DNA of 64,000 nt from the NCBI RefSeq assembly GCF_018320785.1, contig NC_054876.1, forward strand, positions 25,938,212 through 26,002,211, in the 5' to 3' direction. The stretch's first letter is position 1; the number at the start of each line of letters is the position of its first letter. The notes below the pieces were generated by a model. It ran no database searches. It was not told the origin of the DNA and saw only the letters and a program-made list of their open reading frames with translations. The position numbers and the translations under genes were made by a program. Below, piece after piece: positions 50,121 to 61,360 of the stretch. The stretch comes from Cheilinus undulatus. Lineage: Eukaryota; Chordata; Actinopteri; Labriformes; Labridae.

Positions 50121-50624
50121 ACTTTGATTTGTCTCTCTCTGCTGTGATATGTTTGACAATTTCTATCAGAGAAGGAGATGAGAGCCAAACAGAGGCAGGT
50201 GAAGACACTCCTTCACTCTCCTACACACAGAGGCTGTCAGTCTGTTACTCACTCAGCTGTCAGCTTGGGACACCGTGTTTCCTGTGTAGTGCAGATGAAC
50301 TGAGAGATGTTTGCTCAGTCCTGCTTTCACCACCGTGCTGCTGACCTCAGCTGAGTGTGTGTGTGTGCGGTATGGCATGTTTACAGTGTGTTTGCCAAAA
50401 AGTGTGCGTGCGGTAAGAAGATTGCGAAATGTACTGACCTTGTATGCCTGTGCAAAATGTGTGTGAAATAAGGGTTGACCAATATTGTTTTTTACAGCTG
50501 TTATGAGACTGATAACCAATATTTGGAGCCGATATGCATTTAAAAATAAATCATAATCAAGTTACAGTTATCACGTTAGATTTACAACTTTAACTCTTTA
50601 TATATATATAAAGATTATTATAAC

Positions 50625-50952
50625 AGGGCTTTCAGAAAGTATTCAGCCCCCATTCACCTTTTGCATTTTTCTTATGTTGTAGTCTGATGCTACAGTCAAC
50701 AAATCATTTTTATTCTTCTTAATCTACACTCAGTACCTCATCATGACAACGTGAATAAAGAATTTCAAAAATTTCTTCAAATTTATTAAAAATAGAAAAC
50801 TGAAATATCACATGTACATAAGAATTCAGACCCTTTACAAAAACATTTAAAATTTAGCTCAGGTCCCTCCCATGTAACTCAGTCTTTGCTGTTTCTACAC
50901 CTTGACTGGAGTCTGCCTGTGGTTGAATAAATTGATTGGACATGATTCACTG
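50625..50952 (+). mobile_element. Tc1-like transposon end fragment
   Basis: CTTTCAGAAAGTATTCAGCC, then CATCATGACAACGTGAATAA, AATTTCTTCAAATTTATTAA, AAGAATTCAGACCCTTTACA and TTGATTGGACATGATTC follow the order of the terminal region of a common Tc1-like fish element. The transposase part and the other end are missing. The assignment is from memory of the family. Confidence 0.6.
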
Positions 50953-53527
50953 TTGACATTAAATCAAGTGAAAGTAGCAATATCCCAGGGTTAGAATGAC
51001 AAGTACAAGTCTTTAGTTATATCTTACATATGTAATTAGGACAAAATACACTTTATAAAATAAAAGTAAAATAGCATTTCAGAATAATATATTCTACTCC
51101 TGGATCATAACTACTTTTGAAAATGGAGGTTATTCAGTGTGTTTTTACCATCCGTAGGCACACAAACATTTTAGGTCACTGAGTTGTTGGAAACTCTTTC
51201 CAGGATTAAGATTTGTAGAAACTCCTCTGACAGCATTTAAGTGAAGTTACATGCTAAAAAAGAGGTTTGGCCTCTCCACATCACACTGTATGCAAGTTTC
51301 AGTTTGATACCACTGGTGTGCAGTTTTATCACTTTCATTTACATGGCAATAATGGACACTGAATTTTTACTGGTCTTAACACTGATAAGCTTAGTTTACG
51401 GCTCCTGCTGTTTAAATATGACGTCCTGTCTCTGAGCACAGTCCTGATCATTTCATGATGTGCATTCAAACGTGGCTGGTCACCTCATTGGACCACTTCT
51501 GCTTCGTTTAAATGTGCATTTTCACCAGTTTTACTGTCTCTGTTAAAGCCAAGCCTGGCCCTTTAAAAACAGCGCTCTTTCTTGGTATTGTACATTCTAA
51601 TACCCCAGCCGGAACTGGTTTTTCCTCTGATCCAGTAAGGAATTGGTCCCACATTAAAACTATGTTTTTTCTGTTCTGGCCATGGATAACCAAATAACTG
51701 ATGATAGGTCAAACCGGCTTGGTGGAAAAAGGGTATAATTGGACTTTTGACATTCTTGCACATACTTACACAGTTGCTGGACCACTATGTTGATGAAGAG
51801 AGATGTCTGAATAGACTGGAGACCATTGCTGCTTCATACAACACCCCAAAAACACAAACCCGTTGTGAAAGTCTGCTTCTGGATAAGACCCCATTTGGGC
51901 TGGTGGGACAATGTTGGAAGTGAAATGATCGTCGTCATGGTACTGCTGCTGACATGGCATGCTTAGTGCAAAATGTAAAGTTTGTTTTACATTTTCATGT
52001 GGACAAAGACGTCAGTGTGTGTGGACAGGATTATTCTTAAAAAGGAGCCAGAAATCCTCCATTTTAAAAAATACATGTCTGTGTGGACAAGGCCTGAGAT
52101 TGATGTGATTCCATCCACTGTCCTGGCTGCTCTGGAGCTGCCTAGAAAGAAGCAATGCAAGACTGTGTATCTAACTACGCCTGCAAATAAAGTCTTTGAA
52201 TTAGTGGTGTGGAGGCCAAATCTCAAAGCTACAAATAAACTACATTATAATACATGTATGCAACAAATCAAAACTCAAAGCAGAGCCAAAGTAAAGCACT
52301 TCTTCATTAACCTTATGGGCAATCAGTAAAATAAAGACCAGTACAGATAAATTGCCCAATGCTTAAAATTCTGTTGATTCCTTGTATAAAAAGGGAAATT
52401 ATCAGATTTAATATTAATATTTTATTGGCATGTGTGTATGCAGCATGTGTGTTGACACAAAATCCTTCTGTTCTTCATTTTAGCACCAAATAACTGCTCA
52501 CACTTCATCTCTGTTTCAATTAAAAAAAAATCTTAAAAACAAAAAACTCATTCATTTAAGAATATTTAAGAAAAACAATAAATGTCAATAAAATCCCAGC
52601 CCTTATGAAGTGTTTACATTTATGTGCCTTGTTATATGACAAGTACAATGGCATTAAAAGAAAAATCCTTTCAATCATAAAAAGTAGAGCATCTTTAAAC
52701 TTTGTTTTTTATAAATGTATAATATTGAGGGAGATTGTTTTCTGTGAAGATCAATCTGCTAATAATTTCCTTAAGAATTGCTAGGATTATGAAGCACCAT
52801 AGATGCACATCACAATGTTACACACTACAGTTTTGCAAGTTTCAGAAACACAGAGTATCTTTCTTTGATGTGATTTAGACTGAACCTAGCGACACTCTGA
52901 TTTTTATTTTTCTAAAATAGAAAAAAGAGGTCATAGTCTAGGATTTCGATCTTCCCATAGTAATGGTTTGTGTTTACTGGTTTGGCTCTGCCAGCACTAT
53001 TATTATTCCGTCCACCACCTGCAGGGCTCACTGAATCTCATCCAACAGTGCAATCTGTTCAAAGCTCTCTGTTCTCTCTGTCCCTTAGTGCTCCACCAAA
53101 ACACTCTGCTAACAAAGCTCAGTGATAATGACTGTCTTACAGTCTGTTTTACATATTATACATACAAGACGACATGATGCTACATACTGAGATACACACT
53201 ACAATGAAGGCAGGAAGGACAAACAAAGAAACGGTGAGGATATGGGAAGACTTTCAGAGCTATACTTTGTAAATGTAAGGTAACTCATACCAGTAAGACA
53301 AGTTCATATAACTAAACAGCATTCTTTCTTTAGCTGACCCTTCTAACTATGTTTATACTTACAGTTTTTACTTCAGCTATATAAGACCTTTTTATGTAGA
53401 AGTGTTTTTATAAATTGATGTCAAAAGTCAGATTTGTGCTATAAATCAGTGTGTATATATGGATTTTCAGACATAATAGCTGTAAAGACGATGAAAAAGG
53501 AGCTTTATTAAGACCATAATGTTCATG

Positions 53528-53531
<4 letters not shown>

Positions 53532-53571
<40 letters not shown>
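53532..53571. repeat. (AT)n microsatellite
   Basis: Twenty perfect AT units. Confidence 0.97.
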
Positions 53572-53576
<5 letters not shown>

Positions 53577-54388
53577 ATATCCCATGTTAATGGGAAAAGA
53601 TTTACCAATGAAACAGAAAAATGTCAACTCTATAAATCAAATGTTCTGATGAACCAGCCAGGGCTTTATTTTGCAAAAGCTGGCTTGTTATCATCCAGGG
53701 TGGCCCCTGACCAAGAATCTAGGATCTAGATAGTCAAATCTGACTGGCCATATTTTCCAGATGTTAACTGATCATTGACTCCAGGCAAAACCATAGTGAA
53801 ATAAACATGTGAATACAAAACTGGCTTATACATGCCATGGATTTTCATCTCTTTCAGTTATTGTGAATCTCTTTATGTTACAAACCAAAGTAGAGGTACT
53901 AGTAGATTAAACTTTAGGAGTAAAGGGATCATTTCATGTTGACATAAAACAACCATTTTTTATGCCACAAAGTTTCTAGCAGTTGCTACGCTAAGTAGAA
54001 TATAAAGCACATTGACATTTTGGGTTTTATAAAATACACATAGAACCTCTTATAAATCAAAAAGAACTGTATGGAAAGTTTGAACATTGGGTTTAATTAC
54101 ATGGTTTATCTCTTATGTCGAAAACAGGACTGATTAAAAAAAGTAAAAGTTGTATTTCAGAATTGCCTTGATATGTAAAATTAGTAGACATTTATTGTAA
54201 GATTGGCTGAGTCATGATTTATTTGGAGAAATCAGGCAAATCTATTATATTAAGACACTTAACAGCCCCAAATAGCTGGAACAGAATGCTCCATGTTTCA
54301 TGAACAGGTAGTTGTCTAAGAGATTAGCAGCTGAATGAGGCTATTTTTCACCAAGTCATCAAATATTCGACTATTTGGGTTCACCCCC

Positions 54389-54964
54389 AGTAATCATAAC
54401 CTTGCAAAGCGGATGGATACACCCGTTTCCTTGTTTTTCACCGGTAAATCCATCTTGCAAAGCTCCCATCTGAACCGTTTGGGCCCAGTTAGAAAGTGAC
54501 AGGACCAATCAGTGACAAGGGGCAGTACTTTCAGGCGCAGCAGAGTCGTGACGTACACAAGCAGCAGCAAGAGCTGGTACAGTTATGGAGGAAGAGATTA
54601 GCGTGGATGCTGCTAAAGCACCAGTTTTATCAGAACTTGATGACATTTCTTTGTTAAAAGAAGTACAAAGAACAGCAGTGAGTTGTTTTCTTTTCAAAAA
54701 TTACAAAAGTCGAGTACTTACATGTCTATAGTCGCCATGTTTCGCATTATTCCTCAGTAGCTGCGCACGCGCAGCTTGCTAGCAGCTACGTCACGTGCTT
54801 TGTTGCTCTGATTGGCCCGTAGAGATGTGACAGACAGAACGTTCACCCAATCATACTCTAAGGATTTTTCAAATCCTCTGCCTTTTCTCAAACATTTCCT
54901 ATTGAAGCTTTCCCTGATGGATGTGTGAAACACACCCATCTGGCTTGTCAGGTTAGAGTAATCA
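54389..54964 (+). mobile_element. Copy C of the helicase-relic transposon family, both ends and 8-bp target duplication
   Basis: AGTAATCA occurs at 54389-54396 and 54957-54964. The element (54397-54956, 560 bases) begins TAACCTTGCAAAGCGGATGG; the inverse of its other end reads CTAACCTGACAAGCCAGATG, an imperfect inverted repeat. Inside is a short frame at 54585-54731 (MEEEISVDAAKAPVLSELDD, then ISLLKEVQRTAVSCFLFKN), then a GC-rich hairpin GCTGCGCACGCGCAGC near 54761 and CTACGTCACGTGC. This looks like the promoter and first codons of a longer gene joined to the far end by internal deletion. An 8-bp duplication fits the hAT superfamily. Confidence 0.7.
54585..54731 (+). pseudogene. N-terminal relic of a transposon-carried, possibly RecQ-like helicase gene
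   Basis: The 48-codon frame has an acidic N-terminus followed by LLKEVQRTAVSCFLFKN. In RecQ-type helicases the core starts with a similar (L/F)R--Q--A--- ---D---L-PTG-GKSL block. The related frame in copy A (17602-17399) continues further, to [15 protein letters not shown], where a decayed Walker A motif would stand. The relation is inferred from these short blocks and from memory of helicase-bearing repeats in fish genomes; it is not proven. Confidence 0.35.
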
Positions 54965-56009
54965 CATAAAAAGTATGAATTTCCAAGGTAAAGGATGGAT
55001 ATTGTCAATGATATTACAGCAGGCAACAAACACAACCAAACTGAATATACATCCAAACACTGCCCAAGAGCATGAGTGGGAAATCCAACCACACATCCTT
55101 CTAGGGCTGACAGCCTCAAGTCCATTGGTCGATTAATTGGTTGATGACCTCATGTCCGACCAAAATCCAAGTGGTCGAACAATCACTTGTACAACTTTAA
55201 TTGGAAGAATCCTTTTTTGCAAGTGGTGAGAAGGGATTCCTCAGTTAAACCATTAAAGCCCTACATTTTTAATTACCTCGGTTTATATGACCTTAACTGC
55301 ATCAGAAAATCACTCCCTTTTAATCCTAAATCTACATTACTTACTCTACTGTTTACAGTATAAGAGAGGCATATCTGTGTATCTACACTGGGTATTTAAA
55401 CTGAGACAACAGCTACAGTACTGGGTTAACTTGACCCAGTGTTAGTGTTATATAGTTTGATGTCCTCAAGTAACCCCTCAGCTGTTTTGCCAATAAAATC
55501 AACACAAGAACATTCAAAAATGTTATGTGTCTCTCTCAAGAGAAGACTTTTTCTTCTGATGATTTATAAAGCTCATCTGACAAAAAGCAAAATGACAATA
55601 ATATTTTTATAGCAGATTTCTCAGTGAAATGGCACAGAATCTGAGGCCTGCGTGATAGGCACAGCTCTTAAATTTTAAATCATGGCCTACTGTTAGGTGG
55701 TATTCACTGTTTACAAAGGAATGATTTTTGACACAGTGCCTGTGGTGAGTGAAGTGACACCAAAAAGAGGACATAACCAGACTCTGTTTACTTATTAAAT
55801 TGCTACTGGAGGAAAGTTTCCACACAGTCACAAAACAACAAAATACTGTAGCTGAGTAAGTCATGGGTCATTTTAACATTCAGTCTGAATTATGCTTTGG
55901 CAATATAATTTAAACACTTGGACGAGTAAAGCGGTCAGCCCTTGTTGATTTTATTTTAATCATACTCATGGCAAAGCTTAGTATTACATTACTTTCTAAA
56001 ATTGCATTT

Positions 56010-56195
56010 TGTAAAATATGTTTTTTGGCCTTTGTTTTAATATCACATTGGATAGAGTTGGAAATCAGGGACACTGAGAGAGAGGAGGGGAATGAACCAA
56101 CTGCTTGAATTGAACTTGGGGGTTAGACTATAGGACTATGGCCTCTATAGATGGAGAGTGAATCAACCACTTGGCCATCTGTGCCCCAATATGAC
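56010..56195 (-). mobile_element. tRNA-derived SINE
   Basis: On the minus strand the head reads GGCACAGATGGCCAAGTGGT then TGATTCACTC, a Leu/Ser-like A box, and GGGTTAG..GTTCAATTCAAGC stands at the B-box position. The plus-strand body (TTTTTTGGCCTTTGTTTTAA, GGATAGAGTTGGAAATCAGG, GAGAGAGAGG) matches that of the SINE at 8176-8357. AATATG on both sides may be a short remnant of the target duplication. Confidence 0.7.
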
Positions 56196-56226
56196 TTCTC
56201 TTCAGAACCAAATAAAGGCAATATAT

Positions 56227-57522
56227 AGTACCTGTAAAAAACCTAGGATGTTTGATCCTTTTATTGATTTTATAAATCAGTCATGGTCAATATGATGTTG
56301 CTTTTTGACCAAAAAAAATAAAAAAACTCTTTAATGTCAAAGTGAAAACAGATTTCAACAAAGTACTGTCAATTAAATTAAAATATGAGTCTGTGGGGGT
56401 AGGCTTGCACATCTGGACACTGGATTCTTACTCTATTCTTTTTTACAAATCTGCTCAAGCTCTGTCAGGTTACACAGCGATCGGCCCTTTTCAAGCCCAG
56501 CCACAAATTCTCTATTGGATGAGGTCTGAAAATTCATCTTGCTGTCTTGAAAACATTTCTGTCGTCTTGCTGGAAAATAAATCTTCTCCCAAGCCGTAGT
56601 TCTCTTGCAGACTGAATAAGATTGATCTCCAGGGTTTCTCTGTTTTAACGCATTCATTTTACCCTCTACCTAAACAAGCCTTCCAGGGCCTGCTGCCAAG
56701 AAGCATCCCCACAGCATGATGCTGTCACCACCATGCTTCCCAGTAAGAATGGTGTGTTTGTGGTGATGTGCAATGTTTTGTGTCTGCCAAACATTGCCTC
56801 TTGTATGATGGCCAATAAGACACTTTTGGACTCATCAGACTAAAGAACTGTCTCCCACTTGACCATGGGGTCTCTCACATGCCTTTAGGTGACTCTAGTC
56901 CAGATTTATTATGAGTTTCATTCAACAGTGGCATTGTGCAGTACTGATCTGCAAGTACAGGAAACGTTTGATTGAGGTTATTGCTGCCAAAGGAGGGCCA
57001 ACCAGTCATTAGCCTAGGGGTTCACATACTTTTTCCACCCTGCACTGTGAATGTTTACATGTTTTGTTCAATAAAAACATGAAAACATATATTTTTTGTG
57101 CGGTATTAGTTTAAGAAGACTGTTTTTCTGTTGTTGTGACTTAGATGAAGATCAGAACACATTTTATGACCAATTTATGCAGAAATCCAAGAAATCCCAA
57201 AGGGTTCACATACTTTTTTTTTGCAACTGTAAGTGTCTTTATACTACACTGAGACACATTCACTGCATTCAGGTGATCCCCATTTCACTAACTGTGAGAC
57301 TACTAGCAACAATTGGCTGGACCTCTGCTAAATTGGGTCAGTCACTTTAAAGGGGGTGAATATTTATGTTGTCACTTAATTTACCTTACTTTGTAGAAAT
57401 CAGTTTAATCACTTTCACATTAATTTTTTTTTTGTCAAAAACACCAGATTATACCGACCATGATTGATTTATAAAATCAAAAGGGTAAAACAACCAAGGG
57501 ATGAATACTTTTTTTAGGCACT
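56227..57522 (-). mobile_element. Tc1/mariner-type element with about 85-base inverted repeats and a nested second element
   Basis: The left end (AGTACCTGTAAAAAACCTAG, GATTTTATAAATCAGTCATG) is repeated inverted at the right end (CATGATTGATTTATAAAATC, AGGGATGAATACTTTTTTTA). The pairing runs over about 85 bases. Inside, GCATCCCCACAGCATGATGC and CTGTCACCACCATGCTTC correspond to the transposase region of a Tc1-like family read in reverse. A second, unrelated end pair, GGTTCACATACTTTTTCCAC (about 57019) and GGTTCACATACTTTTTTTTT (about 57201), lies within. No intact transposase frame remains. Confidence 0.7.
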
Positions 57523-57619
57523 TTTATTTACTGCTCCTGAGCCAGCTGAAGTTGAGCATTTTTATACATAAAGACTCCACTCTCCTGGTTTTCCGAACAG
57601 AGAAAAAGCAGACACTTTT

Positions 57620-59021
57620 AGACTTTTGAAGTCATAGCTTTATTTCTGTGATGGTCCAGAGATAGCTGCCTCAGTATATAAAGGAATACAAAGAGGAATA
57701 CAAAAAAAAAAAAAAGCTTAACATTGGTCGGCAGTGAAACAACCATCTTAGCATAAGGAAATGAAGCAGACTTCACAGTTGGGAGGAAAAAAGGACAGTA
57801 ACCAGATCACATCAGAGATAGGATAAACTGTTTCCATTTCTGTTTTAGCAGCCTAGAGTCACAGAATGAGAATAAAATCTGTTCACTACATGTAGGCTTT
57901 GACTCTATCAGTGGACTTCAGTAACTGATGTATAATATTTTGCCAGTTTACACAAGCAGGATCATGATACTGGCACTCTGACAGTATTCAGTGATATTTA
58001 CAAATCAAAACAGGGGTCATTTATTCCTACACGTCAATATTAATTATGTGACAATAACGTGATAATGGTGCTCTATTGGAATAAAATGTATTCAAATGAG
58101 AGCAAGGATGCCTATCCCAATAATCTCCGGATCTCAACACAATTTAGAGTTGATCTTGTGTCCCAAATGTGCTCTTATTTGATGTGTAACAGCTGCATGA
58201 AACATAACCAAAGACTGAAAGTTATTTTCACCTTATAACTGTTATAACTGAAATTTAAGAGAAATAAAAACATTTGCAGCTTTAAGTCATGAAATTAAAG
58301 CTGGTTTTTAAAGTTAGCTTTATAAAATAACTGGTATACGGCATAAAAAATGTTTTGCACAAGTAAGTAAGAAGTTAAAATAATTTTTAAAAAAAGTTGT
58401 GAAAAATAATATTTGTTTTTAAAAAAAGCATGTCTTTATCTCAAAGTGCTATGTGGCTCAGGAGGAACCTGCACACCAAGATACCTCCTAACAAACAAAA
58501 CAGGATCAACTCTCAAACATAAAAAAGTTTCAAACACACCTGTATAAAATACACAACTGCTTTATCTTTATCCTTTACCTGCAGCATGTTAAACAAAAAT
58601 AAGATATATGGGTTTTTAAAGGATAGGTAGGTAAAAAAGTAGAAACAATTATAGTATTAATCAAAGAAATGAGAACTTAAATGGACCATTAAACACTGCA
58701 TCAAGGACACGAGTGTCAATTCAGTCAGGCTTTAGATTCCCCATAATTTGTCAAAAACACTGCTGTCTATGGTATCATAGAGGGATTTTACTTGAACGTC
58801 AGTCAATATACATCTGATCTATAACAGTCATGTTGGTGTCGGCAAGTAATAGAAGAGCCTGAAATTTAATCAAAATCTCACATTGGCTCTCCACCTTCAG
58901 TGTTGCAGCATTCTTTTGAAACGTAAGATTGAGACCCCAAATTTTACTGAACTTTGCAACACTTTCACAGTAAAACTGAAGCACCGTTCACTTAGAGGGG
59001 TCTATGTCAATTAATGTCAGA
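57620..59021 (-). other. ccni2: ccni2 3' UTR
   Basis: Non-coding AT-rich sequence after the stop on the minus strand. AATAAA on that strand lies at 58025-58020 and 57644-57639; the second is followed by a TG-rich stretch (AAAAGTGTCTGC). The UTR would be 1.0 or 1.4 kb long. Confidence 0.5.
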
Positions 59022-59348
59022 CTAGTTGACAGCTGGGTGCAGTGGTGGGCATGGTGACACATCTTTCTGTTTGGAATCAAACAGGCCCTTAACACTGTCC
59101 ACCTCTGGAGCAGTCTCCTCATTATACAAGCACCTAAAGCCATCGTAATACTCATCCGAGTCCCTCTGCTCATGGCCCCACCCCCTCCGTGCATGCCTGC
59201 GACGCTGTGTAGGGCTCCGAGCTTGCTCCTCGTCCTGGATCATGGTGCTGTCAAAGATGTAGACGGGGTTGGCTGGCAAGGAGAACTCAAGGCTGTGTAG
59301 ATACTCGTCTACCATCTCTTTGCAGTGGATGAACTCGCCACTATCAAC
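59022..59348 (-). CDS. ccni2: Cyclin I family protein, last coding exon
   Basis: The acceptor CTCTCCCAG ends at 59349 on the minus strand; the exon encodes 108 residues and stops with TAG at 59024-59022. The start VDSGEFIHCKEMVDEYLHSL and LPANPVYIF match cyclin I (as I recall, SSQLIHCRELVAHHL then LPLNSVYVY in the mammalian protein). The end has EYYDGFRCLYNEE and DVSPCPPLHP, both characteristic cyclin I tail blocks (YDGIKRLYNE, SPCPPLQP). The middle is basic and poorly conserved (RRRHARRGWG). Cyclin I proteins are atypical cyclins not tied to simple cell-cycle oscillation. CCNI2 rather than CCNI is chosen from the neighbouring septin8. Confidence 0.9.
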   Translation of the reverse strand, partial: VDSGEFIHCKEMVDEYLHSLEFSLPANPVYIFDSTMIQDEEQARSPTQRRRHARRGWGHEQRDSDEYYDGFRCLYNEETAPEVDSVKGLFDSKQKDVSPCPPLHPAVN

Positions 59349-61060
59349 CTGGGAGAGTCAAGAGAGCAAAGCAGATGAGATTCTGCAATCATTCATAATT
59401 TCTACTAATCTTTTACTTTTCTGATTTAAAAAGAAGATATATGAAGGTGGACACTGGGCCCAACTGTGTGGATTCGCAGTTTGAACATAAGGGCACTTTT
59501 TCTTTACTTCCTATATGTGATGACAGGATGTATTGACAACAATTTTTCAGTTAAGCAGCATTTTTCAAAATTTTCTTTGAGCTTCAATAGGAGAGTAAAC
59601 ACTTTCCTGACAAACTGTTAAGAGAGAAAACTGATCATTTTTAAGTCTTTTTTTCTATTTTGAGGTTCAAATAACTAAAAGACAAACTTAAAATAAATAA
59701 ATACAGGAATGGGTCTGAGAGATTACATTACTTCAATGCTAAAAGAAGAGTGTGAACTTGATCTACCACAACCAACTTCTACTGATGCTGTTGATGCAAT
59801 AATTCACCAGTTGCCGTCATAAACCTCACAGAATAAGGATCAGACTCAGTGATGTATTGGTGTCTGAAGAATTGCTTCGAGGCCCAGTACACTGGTCTAT
59901 GTACAGTTCCTTTAGTGTCTGCTTAGGCTGTCTGCTGAAGCACCAGAAGTTAAGAGAGAGGTCTGGCTGTAAACCATACATCTCCGACAGCCACTCTCAC
60001 AGACTGTTCACATGAGACACTGTGTATCTCAGAAAGAAGTGCAGTAATTTGCCAGTATGTTGCATTTTAAGTTTTAATTGTTTTTGAATTACACTTTATT
60101 CATAGACAGTGTCTGGGAGTTACATTCATGAAATAACCACATTGCAAACATTACATATTAAGAGACATTTCATAAGTAAAATATAGAAAAAGGTCAGGGG
60201 TCTTATCTGGGATTAAATTATATATAGACCTGTTTAAGAAGTAGTTACAAGAATAGTGGTTCACTTTAGCAATATGAGCTTTAGCAAACATAGCTACAGC
60301 AAATGTTTCAATGTAGGAAAGGTTTCACGTATGTATGTAACTAACATAGCTTCTTTGTGAGCTTAGCTTTAGCTATGTTATCTATACCTCAGCTTACGTA
60401 ACTGCTTTCTGAGCTTAGATTTAGCTAAATAGCTGCTACGCTGCTACTGGAGCCACAGAAGCTATGTTTTCTGTGTTTAAATGTTTTCATGGAGGTGAGC
60501 AGACAGTAAGTAGACTGTGTTAACTTTGCTTTATCAAACATTTTGTAATCAGGCTTTGCAGGTCAGGTTTTCAACTTTTAACTTTGGGTATACTAACCCT
60601 TACCTTAATCCTAACTTGAAGTTAAATCTGATTTTATTTCAAAAGTTTTAGTGTGTATCGAGATATTCTGTGTCTCAGATGAATGGTCTGAAGCCAGACT
60701 GCCTTGAAAGTTGCACACACACTGATGTTTTACATTGGAAAGATGCCTAAACATTTCCAGCCTGGCTCAAATAATAATTTTGGTCTGAATAGCCCTTTGT
60801 TTTCTAAATAATAGTTTGTCCCATTATGGTAAGGACATAGTGTAATGCATAAATAGGAGCATGGCTGACATGACTACAAGTTGGCATGCTACAGCTGTGT
60901 GCCAGGAGTCTAAGACCTGCCTCTGCTCCATCTCTTTAACTTGTTACTTAGTTGATCTAAACTTAGTTTGAGGCGGTTTTAAAAGCACCCTTCAGTTATC
61001 TAATCTGTCCCCATTCATGGATTAGAGGCCCTTACTGGAAGGCCTGTGCATTTCTCTCAC
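59349..61060 (-). other. ccni2: ccni2 intron between the last two exons
   Basis: Minus-strand donor CAG|GTGAGAG at 61060, acceptor at 59349; both sides are phase 0. It contains copy 2 of the AGCTAC/GTTATCTA repeat at about 60270-60580. Nothing else is recognisable. Confidence 0.85.
60270..60580. repeat. Degenerate repeat, family copy 2
   Basis: GAGCTTAGCTTTAGCTATGT then TATCTATAC, GAGCTTAGATTTAGCTA, AAACATTTTGTAATC and AGGTCAGGTTTTCAAC follow the same order as the block at 421-720, on the same strand. The tails (CTTTAT-AAACATTTTGTAAT) align closely. Confidence 0.6.
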
Positions 61061-61360
61061 CTGTGCTTTCTTCAGCAGATCTGTGAAGACTGAGAACCAG
61101 TCAGGTGTGAGCGCCTCCAGCTCCAAAGTGATGATGGCCAAGGCCAATGTGGAGCCTTTGAACTGCCAAAGCTGGTGGCAAGCCATACAGTGCTGCACCT
61201 GCCTGGTCCACAACGCTGCCTGGAAGCAAGGAGGCGCCTTCTGATGCCCCGGCCTGGCAGGAGGCAAACCGGGGTCTGTTGCCAAATCCCAGCTGACACC
61301 GGAGCTGAGCCCGATGGACGGAAAAAGGTGAGGGTGGCCGGAGACGAGTAGGGCGTGGAA
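61061..61360 (-). CDS. ccni2: Cyclin I family protein, penultimate coding exon
   Basis: Read on the minus strand from 61360 after the acceptor CGCTCTAG; the TAG is an in-frame stop, so the exon cannot extend further. It encodes 100 residues: [18 protein letters not shown], then a Pro-rich stretch, then [38 protein letters not shown] and [11 protein letters not shown]. This is the end of the second cyclin fold (cyclin I has FHAIAVS, LHCMACNQLLQFRGS and SLELEKLIPDWLS). Compared with cyclin I as I recall it, there are about 20 extra residues around [19 protein letters not shown]. Donor GTGAGAG at 61060. Confidence 0.9.

Larger units (their letters stand above)
50121..57619. other. Intergenic region between septin8 and ccni2 (convergent 3' ends)
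   Basis: No gene is recognisable. Listed separately are a Tc1-like end (50625-50952), an AT microsatellite (53532-53571), a helicase-relic element (54389-54964), a SINE (56010-56195) and a Tc1-like element (56227-57522). Possible further repeat fragments lie at 50471-50540 (GGTTGACCAATATTG), at 51580-51960 (GGAACTGGTTTTTCCTCTGA) and at 55100-55200 (TAGGGCTGACAGCCTCAAG). The remainder is AT-rich with nothing specific seen. Confidence 0.7.

Noticed and set aside
51982-52329. 115-codon plus-strand frame in the intergenic region
   Set aside because: It overlaps a probable repeat (GTGTGGACAGG, GTGTGGACAAGG words) and a similar-length minus-strand frame, with no known motif.
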